NCBI GenBank assembly: GCA_030649935.1
Contig: JAUSFN010000036.1
Location: 1-64,000 of the forward strand
DNA: 64,000 bases
Direction: 5' to 3'
Origin: Candidatus Planktophila sp.
GTDB taxonomy: Bacteria > Actinomycetota > Actinomycetes > Nanopelagicales > Nanopelagicaceae
In this document: positions 24,686 to 32,933 of the stretch, one piece after another
Layout: every line of letters starts with the position of its first letter
How positions within the stretch are numbered: the stretch's first letter is position 1
Notes under the pieces: generated by a model
Seen by the model: only the letters and a program-made list of their open reading frames with translations
Databases searched by the model: none
What the model was told of the DNA's origin: nothing
Position numbers and translations under genes: made by a program

Positions 24686-25566
24686 AGTCGATCTCCATAA
24701 ATTATCTGGGCAACTTTTTCAGCGCCACTTTGTTCCAACATAATTTCATAGTGATTGTAATTTGCAAGATACTCTAACTTTATCATTGGATATTCTGGGA
24801 GAATCTGCTCTAACCAGGCCATAGGATATACTCCATGCTCTTCATTAAATAGCCCGCGCTCGGTTTTTATCAATAAGGATTTTTTCTTAAGACCTTTGAG
24901 TGCGCGTACATTTAATTCGTGACCATACTCTTCCCGAATGTCGGCTTCTACCGCTAGTAAATTTGAGGCTGGTCTCATATGTGGTGCAATTCCACGGAGG
25001 TCATAATCTGCATATTCATTGAGCACTAATTCCCAACCATCCACGCACGCAGGGTGAGATCTCCAAAACTCTCTGTAAGCCTCTTTAGATTCATACTCAG
25101 TTAAAAGTCGTTTTCTTATGTACTCCATTATGAATGGCATCGCTTGTTCTAGGCTCACTCCTGCTGGCGGCGGCAGAGGCAACCCTCCGTCGACAAAGAC
25201 AATCTCATTGACAAGATTTGGGAATAATTCGTGCAACGCCGCGGCAACAAATCCACCCATTGAATGACCAATCACATCAGGCTTTTTCAACTGAAGAAAC
25301 TCTATGACGGCAGCCATGTCATGTGCATGTTGGGCCATCCCAAATGGCTCTGGCAGAGTATTTGAATCCCCGCGACCGCGTAAATCAACTGCATACACGG
25401 CTTTTCCGCGGACAATTAGTTCATCTGCAAAGAGCTGAAATGCACGATTTGATGATGTAACTCCATGAATTAAGAGGACTGGATCTCCCACTCCTTCGCC
25501 ATATCGAAAGACTGCAAGAGATCCACCTGTGACCGGGACGAGAGTGCGCTGTGTTGGTAGAGACAT
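24682..25566 (-). CDS. Alpha/beta hydrolase
   Basis: The 294-residue alpha/beta fold enzyme has the oxyanion segment LLIHGVTSS (about 30-38), the nucleophile elbow GHSMGG with Ser102, an acidic residue probably in the FVDGG strand or later, and the C-terminal His in YNHYEIML. I start at ATG 25566 (MSLPTQRTL), which has a ggtg element upstream. It is co-transcribed with bdhA (4-bp overlap). An esterase that frees hydroxybutyrate from oligomers or esters would fit the context, but the sequence alone does not prove this. Confidence 0.87.
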   Translation of the reverse strand: MSLPTQRTLVPVTGGSLAVFRYGEGVGDPVLLIHGVTSSNRAFQLFADELIVRGKAVYAVDLRGRGDSNTLPEPFGMAQHAHDMAAVIEFLQLKKPDVIGHSMGGFVAAALHELFPNLVNEIVFVDGGLPLPPPAGVSLEQAMPFIMEYIRKRLLTEYESKEAYREFWRSHPACVDGWELVLNEYADYDLRGIAPHMRPASNLLAVEADIREEYGHELNVRALKGLKKKSLLIKTERGLFNEEHGVYPMAWLEQILPEYPMIKLEYLANYNHYEIMLEQSGAEKVAQIIYGDRL

Positions 25567-25708
25567 GGACTCATTCTGCACCTTTTCCCTCAAAATTGTT
25601 ATCTAACTGTAGTCAAAGAGGTGATCAACTTCTTGGCCGAGCAGATAGATTTATCTTAAGCAAGCCAACCCTCGATGTGGCTGGCATTATCAACAAGGAG
25701 ATCACACT

Positions 25709-26872
25709 ATGAGCAAGCGCTCACTAGCACGATTGGGAGTAGCCGCACTCTCTCTAGCTGTCATCATGCCAAACATGGCGCCAGCACAAGCTGCAAAAGA
25801 AATTAGAATTGGAGTCATTACTTCATCATCAGGACCACTTGGTTCATATGGTCTTGCATATAACGATGGTCTCGAATGGGGTCTGAACTATTACACCGGC
25901 GGTAAGATGTCGATAAACGGCGCAAAGCTCGTTGTAACCACTAAAGATGATGCCGCAGATCCAGCATCTGCTACTGCATCCTTCAAAGAGATGGTTGGTA
26001 ACGGAACTAAAATAATCGTTGGTACTGCATCATCTGGAGTTGCGCTGACTCTTGCACCGCTTGCGGCTCAGAACAAGACTCTATATATCTCTGGTCCAGC
26101 TAAATTCGATGGAATTACATCAGCCGCTAATAAGTATGTTTTCCGTTCAGGTAACTCATCTACTCAAGATTTAGCTCCACTTGCTGGCGTTAAGCCAATC
26201 AAAGGTAAGAAAGTAATTCTCTTCGTTGAAGATAATGCTTTCGGTGCTGGAAACATCGCGGCTGCACGTGCATTGATGGGACCAAAAGGCGCTTTGTTTG
26301 AAGAGATAAAAGTTCCAACTTCTACATCTGACTTCACACCTTTTGCGAAGAAAGCTGCCGATGCAAATGGCACATATACATTCATCGCTTGGTCAAATGC
26401 ACTAACAGCTGGTGCAATGTTGACCTCCCTTAAAGTTCAAGGAGCATTCGCTAAGTCCCGACCAATTACAGGTCTAGCAGGAGCAGCGACCTATAACATC
26501 TACGGAACTCTCTTCGAAGGCGCAAATGCAATCATGACAAATAGCTACTTCCCTGGCGCTGGTAAGTCACAGGCTGCCAATGCTATGGCAGCATGGTTTG
26601 TCGTCAACAAGAAGACACAGGATCTCTTCACCTCAACTGGTGCAGATGCTGCCAAGATGATTGTCCGCGCGCTAACTGGCAACCCATCTCAGAACGTAGA
26701 TAAAATGATTTCAAACCTTGAGGGCTACTCATGGGTCGGAGTCAAGGGCTTTATGACGGTTCATCCATCATCCCACCTTCTTATTCAGCCAATGTTCCTT
26801 GTTAGTCTGACTAAGACGGCAAATGGATATGCTCCAGTATTGCAAAAAACAATCTCAGGAGTAGGTAAGTAA
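25709..26872 (+). CDS. Liv-type ABC transporter substrate-binding protein
   Basis: This extracytoplasmic receptor of 387 residues has a Sec signal peptide (core about 8-22, cleavage after AQA near 28). A type I periplasmic-binding fold (Peripla_BP_6) follows, starting IRIGVITSSSGPLGSYGLAY. The mature part has DDAADPASATASFKEMV and FVEDNAFGAGNIAAA, both typical of branched-chain amino acid and amide receptors. No lipobox Cys is present, which is unusual for a Gram-positive receptor, where most are lipoproteins. A good aaggag site and a terminator after the gene suggest high expression, with readthrough to the transporter genes. Confidence 0.92.
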   Translation: MSKRSLARLGVAALSLAVIMPNMAPAQAAKEIRIGVITSSSGPLGSYGLAYNDGLEWGLNYYTGGKMSINGAKLVVTTKDDAADPASATASFKEMVGNGTKIIVGTASSGVALTLAPLAAQNKTLYISGPAKFDGITSAANKYVFRSGNSSTQDLAPLAGVKPIKGKKVILFVEDNAFGAGNIAAARALMGPKGALFEEIKVPTSTSDFTPFAKKAADANGTYTFIAWSNALTAGAMLTSLKVQGAFAKSRPITGLAGAATYNIYGTLFEGANAIMTNSYFPGAGKSQAANAMAAWFVVNKKTQDLFTSTGADAAKMIVRALTGNPSQNVDKMISNLEGYSWVGVKGFMTVHPSSHLLIQPMFLVSLTKTANGYAPVLQKTISGVGK

Positions 26873-26889
26873 TACACCACACATAAATT

Positions 26890-26925
26890 AAAGAACCCCA
26901 GTGTAGAAATGCGCTGGGGTTCTTT
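26890..26925 (+). terminator. Attenuating terminator after the receptor gene
   Basis: aaagaaccccagtg (26890-26903) pairs with 26912-26925 (one G-T wobble), and T-rich sequence follows. Placed between receptor and ATPase genes, it would give more receptor than transporter, a common ABC operon feature. Confidence 0.88.
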
Positions 26926-26946
26926 ATATATTTAGCCCCTTATTGT

Positions 26947-26952
26947 AAGGAG
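26947..26952 (+). promoter_or_regulatory. Ribosome binding site supporting a TTG start
   Basis: aaggag lies 7 bases before TTG 26960, where the LivG-like reading frame begins. No ATG is found at a usable distance, so TTG initiation is likely. Confidence 0.75.
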
Positions 26953-26959
26953 TTGGCAA

Positions 26960-27712
26960 TTGATTTCTGCACTCAGCACCACCGATCTCTCTCTCGATAT
27001 CGGTGGTGCAAAAATTCTCGATGGCATTTCACTCTCTGTTTATCAAAATGAAACGCTAGGAATTATAGGTCCAAACGGTGCAGGCAAGACATCTTTCTTT
27101 AACTTATTGAGTGGAATTCGCAAACCATCGCGTGGCCAGATATTCATTGGCAACGAAAATGTTACAGATTTGGCACCACACGAGCGAGCCAAGGCTGGGA
27201 TCGCACGTACTTTTCAAACTTCCAGTGTATTTGTGAATCTAACGTGTTTAGAGAATGTGAGAATCGCTGCTCAAGCAGCCAATGGCAAGTCAATGAACTT
27301 AACTAAAAACGCTTATAATTTTACTGAAATCGTTGCGCATGCCCATGAGTGTTTAGAAAAAGTTGGTCTCAGCAATTATGCGATGCAAAGAGCCGGTGCA
27401 CTTTCTCATGGTGATAAGCGCCGTTTAGAAATCGCCATCGTTCTGGCTTCGAAATCCGAAATTGTCTTACTCGATGAGCCCATGGCTGGCATGAGTGTTG
27501 AGAATGTTCCCGAGTTAGTAGAAATTATTCGATCCCTAGCCACGATTCATAAGAAAACTGTATTAATCGTTGAGCACCATATGGAGGTTATTTTAGGTTT
27601 AGCCGATAGAATTGCGGTTTTGAACTATGGCGAGCTACTGGTCTGTGACACCCCACAGAATGTTATTAATAATCCAATAGTGCAGTCGGCATATATTGGA
27701 GAGTCGCTATGA
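26960..27712 (+). CDS. livG: Liv-type ABC transporter ATPase (LivG-like)
   Basis: The 250-residue ATPase powers the importer from the cytosolic side. Walker A GPNGAGKT is at 37-44, the Q-loop is in RTFQTSSVF, the signature is a divergent LSHGDKRRLEIA, and Walker B is IVLLDEPMAG. The C-terminal part HHMEVILGLADRIAVLNYGELL is typical of LivG. Translation starts at TTG with a strong ribosome binding site. It overlaps livF by 4 bp. The signature has SHGDK where SGGQQ is common, which is normal for LivG. Confidence 0.93.
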   Translation: MISALSTTDLSLDIGGAKILDGISLSVYQNETLGIIGPNGAGKTSFFNLLSGIRKPSRGQIFIGNENVTDLAPHERAKAGIARTFQTSSVFVNLTCLENVRIAAQAANGKSMNLTKNAYNFTEIVAHAHECLEKVGLSNYAMQRAGALSHGDKRRLEIAIVLASKSEIVLLDEPMAGMSVENVPELVEIIRSLATIHKKTVLIVEHHMEVILGLADRIAVLNYGELLVCDTPQNVINNPIVQSAYIGESL

Positions 27713-28413
27713 ACGCCCTTGTGATTAGAGATCTGCACGTAAAAATCAATGAGTCTCACATTTTGCATGGAGTGAATTTCGATGTTCCCTCTCACAAAGT
27801 CACCGCACTTCTCGGTCGAAATGGTGTGGGCAAATCAACTACGCTTAAAGGGATCTTGGGACTATATTCCAGCACTGGCTCAGTTCAGTTAAATGGCCAG
27901 GAGCTCATTGGAATGCCAACGTACAAAATTGCACAATCAGGCGTGGCGTACGTACCCGAAGATCGTGAGATTTTTTCAACGCTTTCAGTACGTGAAAATC
28001 TGGCGTTAGCCTCTCGTTCTAAGACAAATAACGCCGCTTTTGAAAGCATTTACGAACTATTTCCAGAGCTAAAAACACGTGCGATTCAATTAGCGGGTTC
28101 GCTCTCTGGGGGTCAACAGCAAATGGTCGCCATTGCACGTGCGATGCTCAATACAAATGAAATTCTCTTAGTCGATGAGCCAACTAAAGGACTGGCTCCA
28201 AAGCTGGTGACCGAGGTTGCCGACGCCCTAGCAAAAGTCGCCGAAGCGACAACGATGTTGTTGGTTGAGCAGAACCTGGCCTTGGTGAAACGCATCGCTC
28301 ATCACGTAGTCGTCATGGATCAAGGCAGAGTAATTTTTCAAGGTGAGCCTGAAAACTTAGATGACCCTTCGTGGGTACACCAAATGTTAGGCGTGAGTGG
28401 GGGTCATAAGTAA
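27709..28413 (+). CDS. livF: Liv-type ABC transporter ATPase (LivF-like)
   Basis: The second ATPase of the importer has 234 residues. Walker A GRNGVGKST is at about 36-44, the LivF-type loop VAYVPEDREIFSTLSVREN follows, then the signature LSGGQQQMVAIARA and Walker B ILLVDEPTKGLAP. The end VVVMDQGRVIFQGEPENL is standard. It overlaps livG by 4 bp and abuts livH with no spacer, so the four transporter genes form one translationally coupled unit. Confidence 0.94.
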   Translation: MNALVIRDLHVKINESHILHGVNFDVPSHKVTALLGRNGVGKSTTLKGILGLYSSTGSVQLNGQELIGMPTYKIAQSGVAYVPEDREIFSTLSVRENLALASRSKTNNAAFESIYELFPELKTRAIQLAGSLSGGQQQMVAIARAMLNTNEILLVDEPTKGLAPKLVTEVADALAKVAEATTMLLVEQNLALVKRIAHHVVVMDQGRVIFQGEPENLDDPSWVHQMLGVSGGHK

Positions 28414-29295
28414 ATGGATACTTTCATATTGATCGGCATCACGGGCATTGGGCTTGGCGCACTTTATTTTTTAATAGCCTCCGGACTCTCTCTCATCTAC
28501 GGCCTCATGGGTGTTCTTAACTTTGCTCATGGAAGCTTTCTTACCGTCGGCGCATTTGTAGGTTTCTGGATAGCAAGCAAAACGGGATTTGAAACTTCTA
28601 TGCCTGAATTTATTCTGGCAATGATTGTGGGCGGTTTAGCGGCAGGTTTATTTGCACTCCTCATTGAACAATTATTGATTACGCGATTATATGACCGTCA
28701 CATCGACCAAGCCTTAGTGACGGTCGGAGTTGCGCTAGTTGTCGGTGCAGTGCTCGGAGGTTGGTTTGGTAATGATCTTCGAATGTTTCCGGCTCCGATG
28801 TGGTTTTTGACAGCTATTGATATTGGTGGGGCCAAGATTCCTGCCGACCGAGTGGTATATATCGCAACTGCAGTTTTGTTGTTAGTAGGCAATTGGGCAC
28901 TTCTCAAATTCACCCGAATCGGTCTAATTATTCGCGCAGGTGTCGAAAATCGCAATATGGTCAACGCTCTTGGAATCAATGTACGCCGTGCATTTAGCAC
29001 GGTATTTTTCTTAGGAGGCTTTGCAGCAGGTGTTGGAGGCGTCTTGGTTTCGGTCTACTCCAACGGAGTCTCCCCACTTATTGCCGGTACGTATTTAATC
29101 TATGGCTTTATCGTCGTAGTCATCGGTGGCATGGGCTCAGTTCCGGGCAGTTTTTTAGCTGCCATGATGATTGGCGTCATTCGCCAGTTCGCCAATTACT
29201 ATGCAACTGGACTTGGGGATTTCGTGGTAGTTATCTTGCTCGCCGTTGTCTTATTGATTAGACCACAAGGCCTTCTTGGAAAGGTGCGTGCATAA
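28414..29295 (+). CDS. livH: Liv-type ABC transporter permease (LivH-like)
   Basis: The 293-residue membrane protein has about eight hydrophobic spans. It carries the LivH hallmark LIYGLMGVLNFAHGSFLTVGAF at the end of the first span, with the following IRAGVENRNMVNALGINV loop near 180 that contacts the ATPase. It forms the channel with LivM. The start codon directly follows the livF stop (TAAATG). Substrate cannot be read from the permease. Confidence 0.93.
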   Translation: MDTFILIGITGIGLGALYFLIASGLSLIYGLMGVLNFAHGSFLTVGAFVGFWIASKTGFETSMPEFILAMIVGGLAAGLFALLIEQLLITRLYDRHIDQALVTVGVALVVGAVLGGWFGNDLRMFPAPMWFLTAIDIGGAKIPADRVVYIATAVLLLVGNWALLKFTRIGLIIRAGVENRNMVNALGINVRRAFSTVFFLGGFAAGVGGVLVSVYSNGVSPLIAGTYLIYGFIVVVIGGMGSVPGSFLAAMMIGVIRQFANYYATGLGDFVVVILLAVVLLIRPQGLLGKVRA

Positions 29296-30317
29296 TGTTG
29301 CGCTGGAAATATTCACGCCCACTTCTTGTGCTATTTGTTTCGCTTTTAGCGTTAGCGCCTTTATTGGGTTCAAATCCACTAAGCCAACCAGGGTTCCAAC
29401 AAACGATGGCCGTTGCCTTTATTTGGGGTGGCTTAGCGCTCACATACGACCTCCTCTTTGGTTTCACTGGTCTTCTATCCTTTGGACATGCGCTTTATTT
29501 CGCCACAGGCGTTTACGTAACCTGCATTTTGATTAATCATGAAGTGGTTGTCTGGTGGCTTGCAGCCCTGATTTCAATCGCCGTAAGCGCCATCCTGGCG
29601 CTTTTGGTCGGTGCGGCATCACTTAGAACAACAGGCATTACTTTTGCAATGGTTACTTTGGCATTTGGCGAAGCTGGCCATGTAATTCTTCAGCGAAACT
29701 TTTTTAACTTAACCGGCGGTGAAAATGGGATCGCACTTAATGCTGATTTAATCCCAGAGTTTTGGATAAGCGTTGCCAACACTAAATTTATTTATTGGGC
29801 AGCGTTAGCCGCGCTTATCTTCACATACGTTGTAATCTGGTGGGTTACTGAAAGCTCTGCAGGACGGGTTTTCGCCGCGCTTAGAGACAATGAGTTGCGT
29901 GTTCAGGTGCTAGGTCTAAACACTCAGCGCTTTAAGCTCTTGTCCTTTGTAATTAGTGCAGCCCTTGCAGCACTCCTCGGTGCGGTCATGCTTATAGCTG
30001 CAGGAAGTGCGGCTCCGCGTTTTGCAGATGCCGGAGTCACAATCTCTCTTCTATTAATGGTGGTCCTCGGTGGCGCCGTGACGCGTTGGGGCGCTGTAAT
30101 CGGAGGAATTTTCTATTCGGTAGCAACCACGCGCATGCAGGATTTGACTCAACAAGACGCCTTCAAAACTATCCCTAAATGGATAGGTGGTCCGATAGCT
30201 GAACCTGCCTTTGTCTTAGGTCTCCTCTTTATCTTTGTCGTAATGTTTGCACCAGGTGGATTATCCGGGGCTTACTATCGACTACGGTTAAGGGCGATTA
30301 CTAAAAAATCTCAATGA
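29295..30317 (+). CDS. livM: Liv-type ABC transporter permease (LivM-like)
   Basis: The 340-residue membrane partner of LivH has about ten spans. The motif LTYDLLFGFTGLLSFGHALYF (split here by its central Gly) near residue 50 and the coupling loop FAALRDNELRVQVLGLN near 195 are typical. Its ATG overlaps the livH stop (TAATG). Its own stop overlaps the acetoacetate-CoA ligase start by 4 bp, tying transport to activation of an acetoacetate-like acid. Confidence 0.93.
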   Translation: MLRWKYSRPLLVLFVSLLALAPLLGSNPLSQPGFQQTMAVAFIWGGLALTYDLLFGFTGLLSFGHALYFATGVYVTCILINHEVVVWWLAALISIAVSAILALLVGAASLRTTGITFAMVTLAFGEAGHVILQRNFFNLTGGENGIALNADLIPEFWISVANTKFIYWAALAALIFTYVVIWWVTESSAGRVFAALRDNELRVQVLGLNTQRFKLLSFVISAALAALLGAVMLIAAGSAAPRFADAGVTISLLLMVVLGGAVTRWGAVIGGIFYSVATTRMQDLTQQDAFKTIPKWIGGPIAEPAFVLGLLFIFVVMFAPGGLSGAYYRLRLRAITKKSQ

Positions 30318-32191
30318 TCACGCAGCTCTGGCAACCTCATGATACGAGTGACATGGCTATCACACGGCTTCAATCAGATCTTGGCTTTCATTCATACGCC
30401 GAATTACACCTCTGGAGCATTGAGAACCCAGGGCTATTTTGGTCAAGGGCTTGGGATGATTGCGGCATTATTGGTGAAAAAGGTGGGCAATTTTATACTC
30501 CCGGTAAAGATTTTATTTCTGCACGCTTTTTTAGTGAAGCAACTTTAAATGTAGCCGAAAACTTATTATCAAAAGGTATTGAATCAGAGATCGCAATTGT
30601 TTCGATACTAGAAAATGGAGATCGAAGAGAATTAACGTGGGGTAATTTGCGTGCTCAAGTAGCGGCGACTACGTCGGCGTTAAAGGCCGCCGGTGTAGTT
30701 AAAGGCGATCGAGTTGTAGCATGGGTCCCTAATGTTTCCGAAACAATTATTTTCGCATTAGGTGCATTAAGTATTGGCGCCACTGTTTCAACGGCATCAC
30801 CTGATTTTGCCCCAGGCGCTGTGCAAGATCGCTTTGGTCAAATTGAACCTAAGATTTTATTAGCTGCTGATTCTTACCAATACAATGGTAAGGTTTTTGA
30901 TTCTTCCTCTAAGATTGAAGAGATACAATCGCTATTACCAACTCTGAAGGCCACTATCAGAATTAGTGAATTCCAATCCTGGATAGCACCCTACATCGGA
31001 ACTCCTCTTGAGTTCACTCCCCTGCCATTTGACCATCCAGGTTTCGTACTTTTTTCATCGGGTACTACTGGAAAGCCAAAGTGCATTATCCATAGCGGTG
31101 CAGGAGTACTCCTTAAAGCTTCGGCCGAACAACTCTACCAATTTGAAATCAAAGCACAGCAAAGAGTTTTCTTTTTTACTACCTGTGGTTGGATGATGTG
31201 GAACTGGTTGACTATGGCGTTAGGGCGAGGTGCCACCATTGTTTTATTTGATGGCGCACCGATGTTTCCGACACCATCCCGCCTCTTTGATATAGCTCAA
31301 GATGAGAAGTTGGATTTTCTTGGGTTATCGGCAAAGTTCATAGATTCCGCACATAAAGAGGGGCTCACTCCGGCCACGTCTCATGACTTGTCCACAATCA
31401 AAGTGATTGCCTCTACTGGGTCGGTTCTATCCCCAGAGAGTTTTGATTATGTGTATCAATGTATTAAAAGCGATGTGCACTTAGCATCAATGTCCGGTGG
31501 CACCGATATCTGTGGTTGTTTCGTAGCTGGTGTGCCTACACAACCGGTCTATCGAGGCGAGTTACAAGGAGCTTGTTTAGGCATGGCCACCGATGTCTTT
31601 AACGCCAAAGGTGAATCTGCAGCAATCGATGAAAAAGGCGAGCTCGTGTGCACCGTGCCATTTCCATCTAAACCACTTGGATTTTGGGCCGACTACGATA
31701 ATGAAAAATACTCTGCAGCCTACTTTGGTGGCTTTCCAGAGGTGTGGACACATGGAGATTTCGCTTCCAAATCGTCAACTGGTGGCTTCATATTATTTGG
31801 AAGAAGCGACGCGACCCTGAACTCCAAGGGCGTACGAATTGGAACTGCCGAAATTTATCGAGTAGTCGAAACCTTTCCAGAGATACTCGAAGCGATGGCT
31901 GTCTCTCAAGATTGGGAGGGTGATACGCGTGTAATTTTATTTGTTGTCATTAAGCCAGGTATGATCTTTACACAAGAGATTGAGATGGAAATCAAAAGGG
32001 CTCTTCGAACTCAAGCAAGCCCGCGACATGTGCCAGATTTAATTTTAATTGCACCGGCGTTACCGCGCACTAAGTCAAATAAACTGGTCGAACTCGCTGT
32101 AACAGATGTGATTAATGGACGTGAAGTTCGCAATAGTGATTCATTAGCAAACCCAGAAACTCTCGATTGGTTTAAGAACCTTAATGTTTGA
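30314..32191 (+). CDS. Acetoacetate-CoA ligase (acetoacetyl-CoA synthetase)
   Basis: This 625-residue ANL-superfamily enzyme activates acetoacetate to acetoacetyl-CoA with ATP. It shows the P-loop SSGTTGKPK (about 248-256) and the aromatic block TTCGWMMWNW, typical of acetoacetyl-CoA rather than acetyl-CoA synthetases. The SMSGGTDICGCF motif, GRSDATLNSKGVRIGTAEIY hinge region and the C-terminal catalytic Lys in RTKSNKLVE also appear. Overlaps with livM and the TauE/SafE gene place it inside one operon. Together with bdhA across the divergent promoter, it completes 3-hydroxybutyrate to acetoacetyl-CoA. Confidence 0.93.
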   Translation: MITQLWQPHDTSDMAITRLQSDLGFHSYAELHLWSIENPGLFWSRAWDDCGIIGEKGGQFYTPGKDFISARFFSEATLNVAENLLSKGIESEIAIVSILENGDRRELTWGNLRAQVAATTSALKAAGVVKGDRVVAWVPNVSETIIFALGALSIGATVSTASPDFAPGAVQDRFGQIEPKILLAADSYQYNGKVFDSSSKIEEIQSLLPTLKATIRISEFQSWIAPYIGTPLEFTPLPFDHPGFVLFSSGTTGKPKCIIHSGAGVLLKASAEQLYQFEIKAQQRVFFFTTCGWMMWNWLTMALGRGATIVLFDGAPMFPTPSRLFDIAQDEKLDFLGLSAKFIDSAHKEGLTPATSHDLSTIKVIASTGSVLSPESFDYVYQCIKSDVHLASMSGGTDICGCFVAGVPTQPVYRGELQGACLGMATDVFNAKGESAAIDEKGELVCTVPFPSKPLGFWADYDNEKYSAAYFGGFPEVWTHGDFASKSSTGGFILFGRSDATLNSKGVRIGTAEIYRVVETFPEILEAMAVSQDWEGDTRVILFVVIKPGMIFTQEIEMEIKRALRTQASPRHVPDLILIAPALPRTKSNKLVELAVTDVINGREVRNSDSLANPETLDWFKNLNV

Positions 32192-32924
32192 CCCCAATAC
32201 ACTGTTAATAGCGGGTTGTTTATTTCTTGGTGCAGTCTTGTATACATCAGTTGGTCACGCAGGCGCATCGGCCTACATCGCAGTAATGACGCTCTTTGAT
32301 TTACCTCCGCTTGTAATAAAACCAACGGCTTTGACGCTTAATATTTTCGTTTCGTCGTATACTAGTTTTCGCTATATACGAAGCAATTACTTCAATAGAT
32401 CTCTCTTTGTTTATCTAATCATTGGATCAATCCCAGCAGCATTCATTGGTGGTCACATAAATTTACCTAGCCATATTTACAAACCTATTATTGGGATACT
32501 TCTATTAATCTCTGGAACACGTTTCCTGATACAGGCCTTACAAGTTGACCAGCCTCATCGATCATTTAATGTGGTGAAGGCAGTAACCATTGGCTCTGTT
32601 ATAGGCCTACTCTCTGGAATCACCGGAACCGGTGGAGGAATCTTCTTATCCCCTCTTATTATCTGGTTAGGGTGGGTGAGCGTTAAACAGGCCAGTGGGA
32701 CTGTGGCAGCATTTATCTTCGTAAATTCGATTGCAGGTTTACTCGGTAATTTTCAATCCACACGATCACTTCCAAGTGAGCTTCCTATCTTCTTAATTGC
32801 TGTTTTATTAGGGGCATTCATTGGGACTCGCTTTGGTATTTCGAAGTTCTCCAGCACCGCAATAAAGCGGGCTTTAGGTTTTGTCTTGCTTATCGCTGGA
32901 GCAAAATTCATTTTCGCACCGTAG
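32184..32924 (+). CDS. TauE/SafE-family membrane exporter
   Basis: The 246-residue protein has seven to eight hydrophobic spans in two related halves. The first half has GHAGASAYIAVMTLF and the second SGITGTGGGIFLSPLIIW, the internal repeat typical of TauE/SafE (sulfite, sulfoacetate or other organic anions). Being embedded in the operon, with an 8-bp overlap with the ligase gene, hints at moving a small organic acid across the membrane. No direct substrate evidence is available. Length is normal. Confidence 0.9.
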   Translation: MFDPNTLLIAGCLFLGAVLYTSVGHAGASAYIAVMTLFDLPPLVIKPTALTLNIFVSSYTSFRYIRSNYFNRSLFVYLIIGSIPAAFIGGHINLPSHIYKPIIGILLLISGTRFLIQALQVDQPHRSFNVVKAVTIGSVIGLLSGITGTGGGIFLSPLIIWLGWVSVKQASGTVAAFIFVNSIAGLLGNFQSTRSLPSELPIFLIAVLLGAFIGTRFGISKFSSTAIKRALGFVLLIAGAKFIFAP

Positions 32925-32933
32925 ACTCCTCCT

